Assembly: GCF_040545875.1 (NCBI RefSeq)
Contig: NZ_JBEPMR010000006.1
Source of the DNA: Faecalicatena_A orotica
Lineage (GTDB): Bacteria; Bacillota; Clostridia; Lachnospirales; Lachnospiraceae
Length of the DNA stretch: 64,000 bases
Direction: 5' to 3' (one strand)
Part shown: piece by piece, positions 33,274 to 42,572 of the stretch
Position numbering within the stretch: the stretch's first letter is position 1
How the letters are laid out: every line of letters begins with the position of its first letter
Made by a program: the position numbers and the translations under genes
Notes under the pieces: model-generated
Told to the model about the DNA's origin: nothing
Database searches by the model: none
Seen by the model: the letters and a program-made list of their open reading frames with translations, nothing else

Positions 33274-34266
33274 ATGAAAGACAATAAATCTATCTGGAAA
33301 AAAATTACCGGCTCCCGTGAAGCAAGTCTGCTGATTGTTTTGATTATCCTCTGCGTGGTCATTTCATTCAGGAGTCCTTCATTCATGACATTAAAGTCGA
33401 TTACAGATATGCTTAAAAATAATGCAGTCATCATGATTATGACACTTGGAATGCTCGGTGTACTGCTGCTCGGCGGAATTGACATTTCAATTGCTTCAAC
33501 ACTTGCTTTCTCAGGAATGACGGTCGGAATGCTTTTGAAATATAACATCGTGGAAAATGCATTCCTGCTCTTCCTGATTGCGATCGGGCTCGGAGCACTG
33601 TGCGGACTGGTTGTGGGGCTTGTTATAGCAAAAGGAAAAGTACTGCCGATCATCGCAACGATGGGATTTATGTACATATACCGGGGGCTCGCCTACCTGA
33701 TTGGGAACAGCCAGTGGGCAAGTGCCGAGAATCTGGGAGAATTCAAGAATTTTGCCCTCGGCAAGGTTCTGGGAATAAACAATGTAGTATTGATTATGCT
33801 GCTGTGTTATGTTATCTTCTTCATTGTCATGAAATGGACAAAAATAGGAAGAAAAGTATATGCAGTAGGAAGTAACCGTGAGGCGGCTGCCATTTCAGGT
33901 ATCAATACTTCCAATGTGGAACTGATGGTCTATACAGTAATGGGAACACTTGCAGGTCTCTGCGGTGCGCTGGCAGTAGCAGTTTATTCCTCCGCACAGC
34001 CAAATATGCTGTATGGAAAAGAGATGGATGTAATCGCTGCCTGCGTAATCGGCGGCGTCAGCATGACAGGCGGGCGCGGAAGCGTTGTAGGGGCATTCTT
34101 AGGTTCCCTGATCCTGGCAATTATCGCAAAAGCGCTTCCTCTTGTAGGAATTGACTCTATTGCCCAGAATACTGTAAAAGGTGTAATCATCTTAGTCGTT
34201 GTTATCCTGAACGTCGTTACACAGCGAGTAATGGATAAAAACAATCTGAAGGGAAGGGAGATGTAA
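33274..34266 (+). CDS. Sugar ABC transporter permease 1 (probable L-rhamnose importer)
   Basis: A CUT2 permease of 330 residues with about 8-10 hydrophobic helices and the motifs LLGGIDISIASTLAF, GRKVYAVGSNREAAAISG and CVIGGVSMTGGRG. The ATG at 33274 is 10 nt from AGGAGGG (33257-33263); the one at 33265 would be only 1 nt away. It pairs with the next gene as a heterodimer. Two nucleotides separate its stop from that start. Confidence 0.92.
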   Translation: MKDNKSIWKKITGSREASLLIVLIILCVVISFRSPSFMTLKSITDMLKNNAVIMIMTLGMLGVLLLGGIDISIASTLAFSGMTVGMLLKYNIVENAFLLFLIAIGLGALCGLVVGLVIAKGKVLPIIATMGFMYIYRGLAYLIGNSQWASAENLGEFKNFALGKVLGINNVVLIMLLCYVIFFIVMKWTKIGRKVYAVGSNREAAAISGINTSNVELMVYTVMGTLAGLCGALAVAVYSSAQPNMLYGKEMDVIAACVIGGVSMTGGRGSVVGAFLGSLILAIIAKALPLVGIDSIAQNTVKGVIILVVVILNVVTQRVMDKNNLKGREM

Positions 34267-34268
34267 TT

Positions 34269-35279
34269 ATGGCTGGAAAATCCGGAAGAACAATATCCAA
34301 TGTGCCTGAGAAATCATGGAAGAAAACAGTCTTAAGCTGGGAAGGCATGCTGGTCCTGTTAATTATCCTGATCAACATTTTTTGCGCAAGCATTTCCCCG
34401 AGTTACCAGCTTGCCAATGTACTAAGAGAGATGCCGAAGTATCTGACCGAAGTATTCCTGATGCTTCCGATGGCATATATCCTGATCCTCGGTGAGATTG
34501 ATATTTCCGTAGGTGCAACCGTCTGCCTTTCTGCGACGATGACCTGCATGGTCTGCAACAAAGATATGCCGTTTATCGTGGTTGTCCTGACAGCGCTGCT
34601 GGTAGGAACAATATGCGGGTTCATTAACGGCATGATCCTGACAAGATTTACTGAACTGCCTCCAATGATCGTTACACTGGGAACCCAGATTGTATTCAGG
34701 GGAATCGCAGAGATCGCCCTCGGCAGCGGCGGATCTATTTCCTTAAGCAACACAGACGGGTTCCGCATGATCGCCGGAAAAGCGGGTATGATTCCATACA
34801 TCCTTTTCGTAGTCCTGATATTTGCGGTTATATTTACACTTGTCTTAAGCAAGACGACATTTGGAAGAAGTGTATACGCGATCGGTTCAAACAGACTGGC
34901 TGCTTATTATTCAGGAATTCATGTACAGAACATAAGGCTGATCATCTATACGGCAATGGGATTCATGGCCGGGCTTGCAGCACTGTTTTTGACATCTGTT
35001 CTCTACGGTGCAAATACGACGACCGGAAACGGATTCGAGCTTGATGCGATTGCGATGGCAGTATTCGGCGGTATCTCAACGGCCGGAGGAAAAGGAAAGT
35101 TACAGGGCGGCATTATATCAGCATTCATCATCATCTGCCTTAGAATCGGTCTCGGACAGATCAACATGAATCCACAGCTGATCCTGATTATATTAGGTGC
35201 CCTGCTCATTCTGGCAGTATTACTGCCGAATATCGGCGGAGAAGTAAAGCTGAAGAAAAAAACGGTTTCAGCAAAATAA
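34269..35279 (+). CDS. Sugar ABC transporter permease 2 (probable L-rhamnose importer)
   Basis: A second CUT2 permease, 336 residues (LGEIDISVGATVCLSATM, GRSVYAIGSNRLAAYYSG, VFGGISTAGGKG). It is distinct from permease 1, so the transporter uses two different membrane subunits. GGGAG lies just before the ATG. Confidence 0.92.
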   Translation: MAGKSGRTISNVPEKSWKKTVLSWEGMLVLLIILINIFCASISPSYQLANVLREMPKYLTEVFLMLPMAYILILGEIDISVGATVCLSATMTCMVCNKDMPFIVVVLTALLVGTICGFINGMILTRFTELPPMIVTLGTQIVFRGIAEIALGSGGSISLSNTDGFRMIAGKAGMIPYILFVVLIFAVIFTLVLSKTTFGRSVYAIGSNRLAAYYSGIHVQNIRLIIYTAMGFMAGLAALFLTSVLYGANTTTGNGFELDAIAMAVFGGISTAGGKGKLQGGIISAFIIICLRIGLGQINMNPQLILIILGALLILAVLLPNIGGEVKLKKKTVSAK

Positions 35280-35359
35280 CTATAATACAACTTTATTATG
35301 ATACCAGGCACCGGGAAGCGTGCTTTGTATAAAACAATATTCCAAGGGAGGAAGTAAGC

Positions 35360-36442
35360 ATGAAGAAAAAAGTTTTAAGCGTACTGTTATGTGTAGCTAT
35401 GGTGGGAACTCTGGCCGTTGGCTGTGGTTCAAAGGATGAGGGCTCAGACAGCAAGGCAGATGCAAAGACGGAGGATACCCAGAAAGATGACGCTGGCGAT
35501 TCCGGAAAGAAGACTTATGCTATCGTAACAAAGGCAGCAGGAAATCCTTACAATGAGAAAGAAGCAGAAGGATTCCAGGAAGTAATCGAAGCTGAAGGCG
35601 GAGAATGCATCGTGAAGCATCCGGAAGCTGCAACAGCTGATGCACAGGTATCTGTTATTCAGTCACTGATCTCTCAGGGTGTTGACTCTATCGCAATTGC
35701 AGCAAATGATGAGAATGCTCTTCAGGCAGCACTGGAAGAAGCTATGGATGCAGGCATCAAAGTATCCTGCCTCGACTCAAAAGCAAACGCTGACAGCCGT
35801 CAGACATTTGTAAACCAGGCTGGTGTTACTGAAATCGGCCAGGCTCTGATGGATGCAGTTCTTGACATCACAGGCGGAGAAGGACAGTGGGCAATTCTTT
35901 CAGCTACATCACAGGCAGCAAACCAGAATGCATGGATCGATTCTATGAAAGAGATCATGAAAGACGACAAATATTCCAAACTGGAACTCGTAGAAGTTGC
36001 TTACGGTGATGACGAACCACAGAAATCTACAGACCAGACACAGGCTCTGTTATCCAAATACCCAGACCTGAAAGTGATCTGTGCTCCTACAACAGTTGGT
36101 ATTAACGCAGCAGCAAAAGTTCTTCAGGATGAGAAATCTTCTGTAAAACTGACAGGTCTTGGATTACCTTCAGAGATGGCAGAATATATCGGCGACGATG
36201 ATGCACATTCATGCCCGTATATGTACCTGTGGAATCCGATCGATGTTGGACGCCTTGGCGCTTACACATCAATCGCATTAGTTGACGGAACAATCACAGG
36301 CGCAGCAGGAGACCAGTTTACAGCAGGAGACATGGGAGACTATGAAGTAGTAGAAGCTGACGACGGCGGAACAGAAGTTATTCTTGGCGCACCATTCAAA
36401 TTCGATCCAGACAACATTGGAGAATGGAAAGACGTATACTAA
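35360..36442 (+). CDS. Sugar ABC transporter substrate-binding lipoprotein (probable rhamnose-binding)
   Basis: A 360-residue PBP1 protein with lipobox LAVGC (Cys22), an acidic Lys/Asp-rich linker and a two-lobed sugar domain (YAIVTKAAGNPYNEKEAEGF onward). It is last in the ABC operon, 80 nt after permease 2 with AAGGGAGG before the ATG, a common arrangement that gives binding protein in excess. rhaM follows after a hairpin, supporting L-rhamnose as ligand. Confidence 0.9.
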   Translation: MKKKVLSVLLCVAMVGTLAVGCGSKDEGSDSKADAKTEDTQKDDAGDSGKKTYAIVTKAAGNPYNEKEAEGFQEVIEAEGGECIVKHPEAATADAQVSVIQSLISQGVDSIAIAANDENALQAALEEAMDAGIKVSCLDSKANADSRQTFVNQAGVTEIGQALMDAVLDITGGEGQWAILSATSQAANQNAWIDSMKEIMKDDKYSKLELVEVAYGDDEPQKSTDQTQALLSKYPDLKVICAPTTVGINAAAKVLQDEKSSVKLTGLGLPSEMAEYIGDDDAHSCPYMYLWNPIDVGRLGAYTSIALVDGTITGAAGDQFTAGDMGDYEVVEADDGGTEVILGAPFKFDPDNIGEWKDVY

Positions 36443-36460
36443 AATTTACTCCTCATAAAT

Positions 36461-36506
36461 AATAATTAATATGGCGGGCCGTTAAAGGTCCGCCATATTA
36501 ATTATT
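36461..36506 (+). terminator. Hairpin after the binding-protein gene
   Basis: A 17-bp stem (36461-36477 with 36490-36506) containing an AATAATTAATATGG arm. There is no real T-run, so this is a partial terminator or mRNA 3' stabiliser, allowing some read-through to rhaM. Confidence 0.65.
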
Positions 36507-36606
36507 CAACACAGACCAGTCTGTAAACTGGACAAAAGCGGGCGATGATGATATGTTTAAATCAGAAAAAATTATAGGGGGCCGCGGCCGAAAGGAGAAA
36601 ATGATC

Positions 36607-36921
36607 ATGGTAAGAAAAAGCTTTAAAATGAAATTATATCCGGGGATGGAGAAGGAATATGAGAAGCGTCACAATGCACTCTGGCCGGAGATGAAGGAGA
36701 TGATCCATGAGTACGGCGGATCTAATTATTCCATTTTCCTGGATACGGAAACGGATATACTCTATGGCTACATCGAACTGGAGGATGCAGAAAAGTGGGA
36801 CAAGAGTGCGGATACAGAAATCTGCCGCAAGTGGTGGGATTACATGGCAGATATCATGGAAACGAATCCAGACAACAGTCCGGTCTCTGTAGACCTGATG
36901 CCTGTTTTCCATCTGGATTAA
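36607..36921 (+). CDS. rhaM: L-rhamnose mutarotase
   Basis: Interconverts the alpha and beta anomers of L-rhamnose. It is 104 residues, the same length as E. coli RhaM, with the conserved RKSFKMKLYPGMEKEYEKRH, ALWPEM, WWDYMADIMETNPDNSPVS and LMPVFHLD. The ATG at 36607 is 9 nt from AAAGGAG and matches the family start (MVRKSF); the ATG at 36601 is too close. It identifies the preceding transporter as rhamnose-specific by context. Confidence 0.95.
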   Translation: MVRKSFKMKLYPGMEKEYEKRHNALWPEMKEMIHEYGGSNYSIFLDTETDILYGYIELEDAEKWDKSADTEICRKWWDYMADIMETNPDNSPVSVDLMPVFHLD

Positions 36922-36940
36922 CATACCGGGGATGAAGAAA

Positions 36941-36989
36941 AAAGCAGCCGGCAGAGCATAACAGAAGCTCTGTCAGCTGCTTTATTATT
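36941..36989 (+). terminator. Rho-independent terminator after rhaM
   Basis: AAAGCAGC..GCAGAGC pairs with GCTCTG.CAGCTGCTTT, followed by TTATTATTT. Confidence 0.8.
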
Positions 36990-37086
36990 TCATAGGGTGC
37001 GCCAGGTATTTCTATACGGATTGCACAAAAAAACAGAAGAAGAAATAGAACATATTACTAAAAATGAAATTCCCTTCAACTAACAA

Positions 37087-37145
37087 TTGACTTTTCCGGA
37101 GAGCAGAGTTATTATAAAATCATAAAAACCGAAACGTTTCGGTTT
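37087..37145 (+). promoter_or_regulatory. Promoter with LacI-type operator for the aldolase operon
   Basis: TTGACT (37087-37092), 17 nt, then TATTAT (37110-37115). A perfect 20-bp palindrome at 37126-37145, with core CCGAAACGTTTCGG, covers the expected transcription start to about +24. The central CG and the symmetry are typical of LacI-family operators. The LacI-family gene at 38019, second in this operon, is the likely repressor, making the loop autoregulated. Confidence 0.88.
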
Positions 37146-37167
37146 GACAAAAAGGAGGATATTACAT

Positions 37168-38016
37168 ATGCCATTAGTTACATCAGAACAAATGTTATTG
37201 GACGCACAAAAGGGCGGTTATGCAGTAGGCGCTTTTAATGTGGAGAACATGGAGATGGTGAAGGCCGTGATCGCAGCAGCAGAAGAACTGCGCGCACCTG
37301 TTATGCTTCAGACAACTCCGTCTACGGTGAAGTATGGTACACTTGAGACTTATTTCGGAATCGTTGCAGCAGAAGCTGAGAAAGCTACTGTCCCGGTATG
37401 TCTTCATCTTGACCACGGCAGCAGTTTTGAACTGGCTGTACAGGCAATCAAGGCGGGATATACATCTGTCATGATCGATGGTTCACATGAAAGCTTCGAA
37501 GATAACATTGCAGTGAGCAGGAAGGTTGTGGATGTAGCTAAGGCATGTGGGATACCGGTAGAGGCAGAACTTGGCAAGGTCGGGGGCAAGGAGGATGACC
37601 TCGAGGCAGAGGCAGACACCAACACAGATCCGGCAGAGGCAAAGGAATTTGTAGAGCGCACAGGGGTTTCCTCTCTTGCAATCGCGATCGGCACGGCTCA
37701 TGGATTCTATGCGGGAACACCGGTCCTTGATAAAGAGAGAGTATCCGAAATCAAAAAAGTTGTTTCCGTCCCACTCGTACTCCACGGTGCATCAGGTTTA
37801 AGTGATGAGGATGTCAGGGAATGTGTACAGCGCGGTATGTGCAAGGTGAATTTTGCTACAGAACTTCGCGTTGCATACACAGACGCAGGCAAGAAGCTTC
37901 TGGAAGAGAAGCCGGACACCTTCGATCCTAAGAAGTTTGGCACTGTAGGGATGGAAGCTGTAAAGAAACTGGTGATGGAACGCATGAAAGTGTGTGGATG
38001 CGACCACAAGGCATAG
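37168..38016 (+). CDS. Class II ketose-bisphosphate aldolase (GatY/KbaY/FbaA family)
   Basis: Zinc aldolase cleaving a ketohexose-1,6-bisphosphate to DHAP and glyceraldehyde-3-phosphate. It is 282 residues with VCLHLDHGSSFE (zinc and catalytic loop), SVMIDGSHESFEDNI, AELGKVGGKEDD and LVLHGASGLSDED. The length and neighbours (GatD-like dehydrogenase, PfkB kinase) favour tagatose- or a related ketose-bisphosphate over glycolytic fructose bisphosphate. The ATG at 37168 follows AAGGAGG. Confidence 0.88.
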   Translation: MPLVTSEQMLLDAQKGGYAVGAFNVENMEMVKAVIAAAEELRAPVMLQTTPSTVKYGTLETYFGIVAAEAEKATVPVCLHLDHGSSFELAVQAIKAGYTSVMIDGSHESFEDNIAVSRKVVDVAKACGIPVEAELGKVGGKEDDLEAEADTNTDPAEAKEFVERTGVSSLAIAIGTAHGFYAGTPVLDKERVSEIKKVVSVPLVLHGASGLSDEDVRECVQRGMCKVNFATELRVAYTDAGKKLLEEKPDTFDPKKFGTVGMEAVKKLVMERMKVCGCDHKA

Positions 38017-38018
38017 GT

Positions 38019-39014
38019 ATGGCAGCTACAATCAAAGATATAGCAAAGAAGACGGGACTCGGACTCGCAACAATCTCTTCTTATTTAAACGGGGGAAATG
38101 TCAGAGAAAAGAACCGCATCAAAATAGAGGAAGCCATAGAGGAACTTCACTTCGAGGTAAATGAGGTTGCCAGGGGGCTCAAGACGAACAAGACAAAGAT
38201 CATCGGAATTATCATTCCGGAGCTAAACAACATTTTCTGTGCAGAGATCATCACAGAAGTAGAAGACCAGCTCAGAAGCCAGGGATATGCGACGATGATC
38301 TGCGACTGCCGTACAGATGAGAGACGCGAGGAAGAGGCGGTAGAATTCCTGCTCCACAGAAGAGTGGACGGACTGATTATCATGCCCTCCGGGCGTCAGG
38401 GGAAATATCTGAACCGTTTTACGAAAGCCGGTAAGCCGGTGGTCGTGATCGACAGAAAACTGGACGGAGTCGACTGTGACAGTGTACTGGTTGACAATGA
38501 AGGGGCGGCGCGTGACGCGGTCGGGAGGCTTTTGAAAGCCGGACACAGGAAGATCGGTATGATTGCCGGCCCGAAGGATATCTACACAGCACAGGAGAGG
38601 TACAGAGGCTACTGCCTTGCATTGAAAGAAGCAGGGATAGAGCCGGAGGCGAGGTTTGCGGCGTGGGGGGATTACACCATCGAAGGCGGCGCGTCGGCAA
38701 TGAAAGAACTGGTCACTAGAAACTCGGACATGACGGCAATCTTTGTATCGAACTACGAAATGACGATGGGGGCCATCATTGAGATCAATGAATTGGGAAT
38801 CCGCATACCGGATGAGCTGTCTTTCATCGGGTTCGATAACGTGGAATTTGCAAAGGCAAGTATCCCGAAACTGAGTATTGTGACGCAGCCTACGGAAGAG
38901 ATCGCCCGGCATGTGGCGGCGCTGATGCTTAAGAGACTGGAAGAATCTGGGGATACTGACGGGCATCAGGCTGTGAAGCTGAAAACAAGCTTTGTGGAAG
39001 GAAAATCGGTATAA
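38019..39014 (+). CDS. LacI-family transcriptional repressor
   Basis: A 331-residue regulator. The N-terminal helix-turn-helix and hinge are TIKDIAKKTGLGLATISSYL and ARGLKTNKTKIIGIIIP. The C-terminal periplasmic-binding-like effector domain ends FIGFDNVEFAKASIPKLSIV. It begins 2 nt after the aldolase stop with only a weak AAGG, so its expression is probably low and translationally coupled. It probably binds the palindrome at 37126-37145. Confidence 0.92.
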   Translation: MAATIKDIAKKTGLGLATISSYLNGGNVREKNRIKIEEAIEELHFEVNEVARGLKTNKTKIIGIIIPELNNIFCAEIITEVEDQLRSQGYATMICDCRTDERREEEAVEFLLHRRVDGLIIMPSGRQGKYLNRFTKAGKPVVVIDRKLDGVDCDSVLVDNEGAARDAVGRLLKAGHRKIGMIAGPKDIYTAQERYRGYCLALKEAGIEPEARFAAWGDYTIEGGASAMKELVTRNSDMTAIFVSNYEMTMGAIIEINELGIRIPDELSFIGFDNVEFAKASIPKLSIVTQPTEEIARHVAALMLKRLEESGDTDGHQAVKLKTSFVEGKSV

Positions 39015-39035
39015 TAGCCGCGTGGGAGGTTAGTA

Positions 39036-40556
39036 ATGAAACAATATTTATTAGGAATTGATATAGGGACGAGTGCATGTAAGATCGCCGTTTTTAACAG
39101 GGAAGGGCATGTGATCGCATCTGCAAATGGCGATTATCCGGTGTATTACCCCAAACCAGGCTGGGCAGAGCAGAATCCCGAGGAATGGTGGCAGGCAGTA
39201 TGCTCTGCTGTCAGGGAAGTACTGGAAAAGGGTCAGATTTCAGCAGGGGAGATTGCTGGTATAGGAATCGACGGACAGAGCTGGTCGGCGATTGCGGTTG
39301 ACAAAGACGGCAATGTGCTGACGAACACACCGATCTGGATGGATACAAGGGCCGCAGATATCTGTGAGGAGCTGAATGAAACAATCGGTTCAGAAGAGAT
39401 ATTCGGGCTTTCCGGGAATTCACTCCAGCCATCCTACACGACGGCAAAGATTATCTGGTACAAGAGGAACCTGCCTGAGGTGTATCAGAATACATATAAG
39501 ATACTCCAGTCAAACAGCTACATTGCCTATAAGCTGACCGGAGAGATGACACAGGACATGTCCCAGGGATACGGACTTCACTGCTTTAACATGCATACCG
39601 GAACATGGGATGAAGAGATGTGCAAAAAGCTTGGAATCCCAAGAGAACTTCTTCCGGAAATCCATCCCTGCCATGAGGTGATCGGCACCGTGACCGGAAA
39701 GGCAGCAGAGGAAAGCGGGCTCGCGGAAGGGACACCAGTCGTTGCAGGAGGACTTGATGCGGCATGCGGTACGCTCGGAGCAGGCGTGATCCATCCGGGT
39801 GAGACGCAGGAGCAGGGCGGTCAGGCAGGTGGGATGAGCATCTGCACAGACAAGTACATAGCGGATGAAAGGCTGATACTCGGCTACCATGTCGTTCCCG
39901 GACAATGGCTCCTTCAGGGGGGCACGACCGGAGGCGGCGGTGTCATGAGGTGGCTGGAGCAGCAGTTTGGTGATTACGAAAGAGAAGAAGGGAAGAGACA
40001 GGGAAAAAGCTCTCTGACCTTATTTAACGAGATGGCCGAAAAAGTAGCCCCGGGCAGTGACGGCGTAGTATTCCTTCCTTATATGTCCGGCGAGCGATCA
40101 CCTATATGGGACCCGGATGCAAAAGGCGTCTTTTACGGACTTGATTTCAGCAAGACGAAGGCACACTTTATCCGGTCTGCGATGGAAGGCGTTGCATACG
40201 CACTGAAACACAACCTGGATGTGGCAAAAGAAGCCGGGGCAGAAGTGAGTGTACTGCGGGCAATGGGCGGTTCGGCCAACTCACTTCTATGGACACAGAT
40301 CAAATCCGATATTACCGGGAAACCGATTATCGTACCGTCATCCGATACGGCAACGACGCTAGGGGCAGTAATACTGGCCGGTGTAGGCGTCGGGATGTAT
40401 GAAAGCTTTGAGGAGGCGGTTGCGCTGACAGTGGAAGAAAAGCGTAAGCATGAGCCAAATCAAGAGAATACCGGGACTTACGGGGAGAATTATCAGATTT
40501 ATCTGGAACTTTATCATAATTTAAAAGAGACAATGAAAAAAACAGGAGGCAGGTAA
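39036..40556 (+). CDS. FGGY-family carbohydrate kinase (xylulokinase-like)
   Basis: A 506-residue kinase with LGIDIGTSACKIAVFN (phosphate 1), GIGIDGQSWSAIAVD, WMDTRAADI, an adenosine-side GGTTGGGGVMRW and AMGGSANSLLW. The overall pattern is closest to XylB, but the operon supplies no xylose isomerase. In context it may phosphorylate a ketose or polyol before the GatD-like dehydrogenase. Two nucleotides separate it from the next ATG. Confidence 0.85.
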   Translation: MKQYLLGIDIGTSACKIAVFNREGHVIASANGDYPVYYPKPGWAEQNPEEWWQAVCSAVREVLEKGQISAGEIAGIGIDGQSWSAIAVDKDGNVLTNTPIWMDTRAADICEELNETIGSEEIFGLSGNSLQPSYTTAKIIWYKRNLPEVYQNTYKILQSNSYIAYKLTGEMTQDMSQGYGLHCFNMHTGTWDEEMCKKLGIPRELLPEIHPCHEVIGTVTGKAAEESGLAEGTPVVAGGLDAACGTLGAGVIHPGETQEQGGQAGGMSICTDKYIADERLILGYHVVPGQWLLQGGTTGGGGVMRWLEQQFGDYEREEGKRQGKSSLTLFNEMAEKVAPGSDGVVFLPYMSGERSPIWDPDAKGVFYGLDFSKTKAHFIRSAMEGVAYALKHNLDVAKEAGAEVSVLRAMGGSANSLLWTQIKSDITGKPIIVPSSDTATTLGAVILAGVGVGMYESFEEAVALTVEEKRKHEPNQENTGTYGENYQIYLELYHNLKETMKKTGGR

Positions 40557-40557
40557 G

Positions 40558-41607
40558 ATGAAAGCAGCAGTTGTATGTGCAAACGAGGATGTGCAGTATC
40601 TCGAGTATGAGGAGCCGCAGGCAGGACCGGGAGAAGTGAAAGTAAAAGTAAAAGCTTCCGGAATCTGCGGTTCCGATATCCCGAGAGTTCTCCACAATGG
40701 AGTACATTTCTATCCCATCGTTCTGGGACATGAGTTTTCAGGCGATGTGGTTGCCGTAGGAGAAGGCGTGACAAAGGTTAAGGTCGGAGACAGAGTATCC
40801 GGAGCGCCGCTTCTTCCCTGTATGAAATGTGATGACTGCCAGAACGGGAACTTTTCCCTCTGCAAACATTACAGCTTCATCGGCTCCAGACAGCAGGGAA
40901 GTAATGCAGATTACGTCGTGCTCCCGGAGCAGAATGCGGTCGTATTTGACAAGAGTGTTTCCTATGAGCAGGGTGCCATGTTTGAGCCATCCACAGTCGC
41001 GCTGCACGGCCTTCTCCAGAATGACTATCAGGGCGGACAGTATGTGGCGATTCTGGGCGGCGGAACCATTGGGATGTTCACCATGCAGTGGGCGAAAATC
41101 TTTGGCTCCAAAAAAGTCGTCGTATTCGATATCAGTGATGAAAGACTGGAACTCGCGAAACGCCTTGGCGCAGACGAAGTGATCAATACGACAAAAGAAA
41201 ATTATATGGAAGAGGCAATGGCGGTTACCGGCGGAAAGGGCTATGCTTATGTATATGAGACGGCGGGACAGGCGCCTACGATGTACATGGCATTTGAGCT
41301 GGCTGCAAATAAAGCCCATGTATGCTTCATCGGCACCCCTCATGTAGACCTTACGTTCACACCGGCAATGTGGGAAAACATGAACCGTAAAGAATTCAAA
41401 CTGACCGGGTCATGGATGTCATACAGCGCACCTTTCCCAGGAAAAGAATGGGAACTGACGGCACATTATTTTGCAACAGGACAGCTGAAATTCGATCCGG
41501 GCTTCATCTTTAAGAAAATGCCGATGAGTCAGGCACAGGAAGCGTTCCAGATGTTCAAGACGCCGGGGCTTGTAAAAGGGAAAGTCCTGCTCATGAATGA
41601 AGATTAG
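40558..41607 (+). CDS. GatD-like Zn polyol-phosphate dehydrogenase
   Basis: A 349-residue MDR enzyme that follows E. coli galactitol-1-phosphate 5-dehydrogenase closely in motif order: ASGICGSDIPRV, HFYPIVLGHEFSGDV, LLPCMKCDDCQNGNFSLCKH (four-Cys structural zinc), YSFIGSRQQG, the Rossmann GGGTIGM, and LTGSWMSYSAPFPGKEWE. The expected reaction is polyol-1-phosphate plus NAD+ to ketose-6-phosphate. With PfkB and the class II aldolase it completes a galactitol-type route. Confidence 0.87.
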   Translation: MKAAVVCANEDVQYLEYEEPQAGPGEVKVKVKASGICGSDIPRVLHNGVHFYPIVLGHEFSGDVVAVGEGVTKVKVGDRVSGAPLLPCMKCDDCQNGNFSLCKHYSFIGSRQQGSNADYVVLPEQNAVVFDKSVSYEQGAMFEPSTVALHGLLQNDYQGGQYVAILGGGTIGMFTMQWAKIFGSKKVVVFDISDERLELAKRLGADEVINTTKENYMEEAMAVTGGKGYAYVYETAGQAPTMYMAFELAANKAHVCFIGTPHVDLTFTPAMWENMNRKEFKLTGSWMSYSAPFPGKEWELTAHYFATGQLKFDPGFIFKKMPMSQAQEAFQMFKTPGLVKGKVLLMNED

Positions 41608-41618
41608 GAGGTTCGGGC

Positions 41619-42551
41619 ATGATACTGACAGTAACCTTAAATGCAGCGATTGACAAACGCTATGTGGTTGAGGAATTTAGGATAGGTGAAGTCAACCGTG
41701 TAAAGGAATGTGCCTATACACCCGGCGGAAAGGGCCTGAATGTGTCGAAACCGGCAGCAATAGCGGGAGCCGAAGTAGTGGCGACCGGATTTGTCGGAGG
41801 GCATGCAGGTAATTATATAGAAGATTCTCTGAAACCGTTCCATGTAACAAGTGCATTCTATCATCTGGAGGCAGAGAGCCGTTCCTGTATCAATATATGG
41901 GACGAGGCAAACAAGGTACAGACTGAATTTCTGGAGCCGGGATTCACGGTGACAGAAGAGGATTTTCAGGGATTCATGGAAACATTTAAAGAGCTTGTAC
42001 AGAAGGCCGATGTTGTATCCATGTCCGGGAGTGTCCCGAAAGGCCTGGACGGCACAGCATACCAGAGGCTTGTAAAAATCGTGAAGGATGCGGGGAAAAA
42101 GGTGATTCTGGATACGAGCGGGAAACTGCTTGAGATGGGGATCGAAGCCTGCCCGACCATGATTAAGCCGAATATCGATGAGATTCGTATGCTGACGGGG
42201 AAATCCTGTGACAACATGATGGAAATGATAGAGGCGGCAAAAGAAATCCACAGGCGGGGAGTAGAGATTGTTGCAGTTTCCCTCGGAGGAGACGGCTCCT
42301 TCGTCGTATGTGACGAGGGGATCTATCAGGCAAAAGTGCCGAAGATTGATGCGGTCAATACCGTGGGCTGCGGAGACTCCATGATTGCAGGCTTTGCCCT
42401 TGGCCTGAGTGAAGGTATGGGGATTGAAGGCATCTTACGCAAGGCAAGCGCGATATCGGCGGCAGCGGCGTTAAGAGAGGAAACCGGATTTTTCGTAAAG
42501 GAAGATATGGAAAGAATCTTCCCTGAAGTTGTGATAACAAAATTAACATAA
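41619..42551 (+). CDS. PfkB-family kinase (1-phosphofructokinase / tagatose-6-phosphate kinase type)
   Basis: A 310-residue ribokinase-fold enzyme with LTVTLNAAIDKRYVV, the sugar-site PGGKGLNVSK, and the C-terminal catalytic NTVGCGDSMIAGFA with Asp as base. It belongs to the FruK/LacC subfamily. It would phosphorylate the ketose-6-phosphate made by the GatD-like enzyme to the bisphosphate cleaved by the aldolase at 37168. GGAGG lies 9 nt before the ATG. Confidence 0.88.
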   Translation: MILTVTLNAAIDKRYVVEEFRIGEVNRVKECAYTPGGKGLNVSKPAAIAGAEVVATGFVGGHAGNYIEDSLKPFHVTSAFYHLEAESRSCINIWDEANKVQTEFLEPGFTVTEEDFQGFMETFKELVQKADVVSMSGSVPKGLDGTAYQRLVKIVKDAGKKVILDTSGKLLEMGIEACPTMIKPNIDEIRMLTGKSCDNMMEMIEAAKEIHRRGVEIVAVSLGGDGSFVVCDEGIYQAKVPKIDAVNTVGCGDSMIAGFALGLSEGMGIEGILRKASAISAAAALREETGFFVKEDMERIFPEVVITKLT

Positions 42552-42572
42552 AAGAAAAAAGGAGATATGATT

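Noticed and set aside
36580..36589. GGCCGCGGCC palindrome before rhaM
   Set aside because: Striking GC-rich 10-mer but short and single; no supporting context for a specific role.
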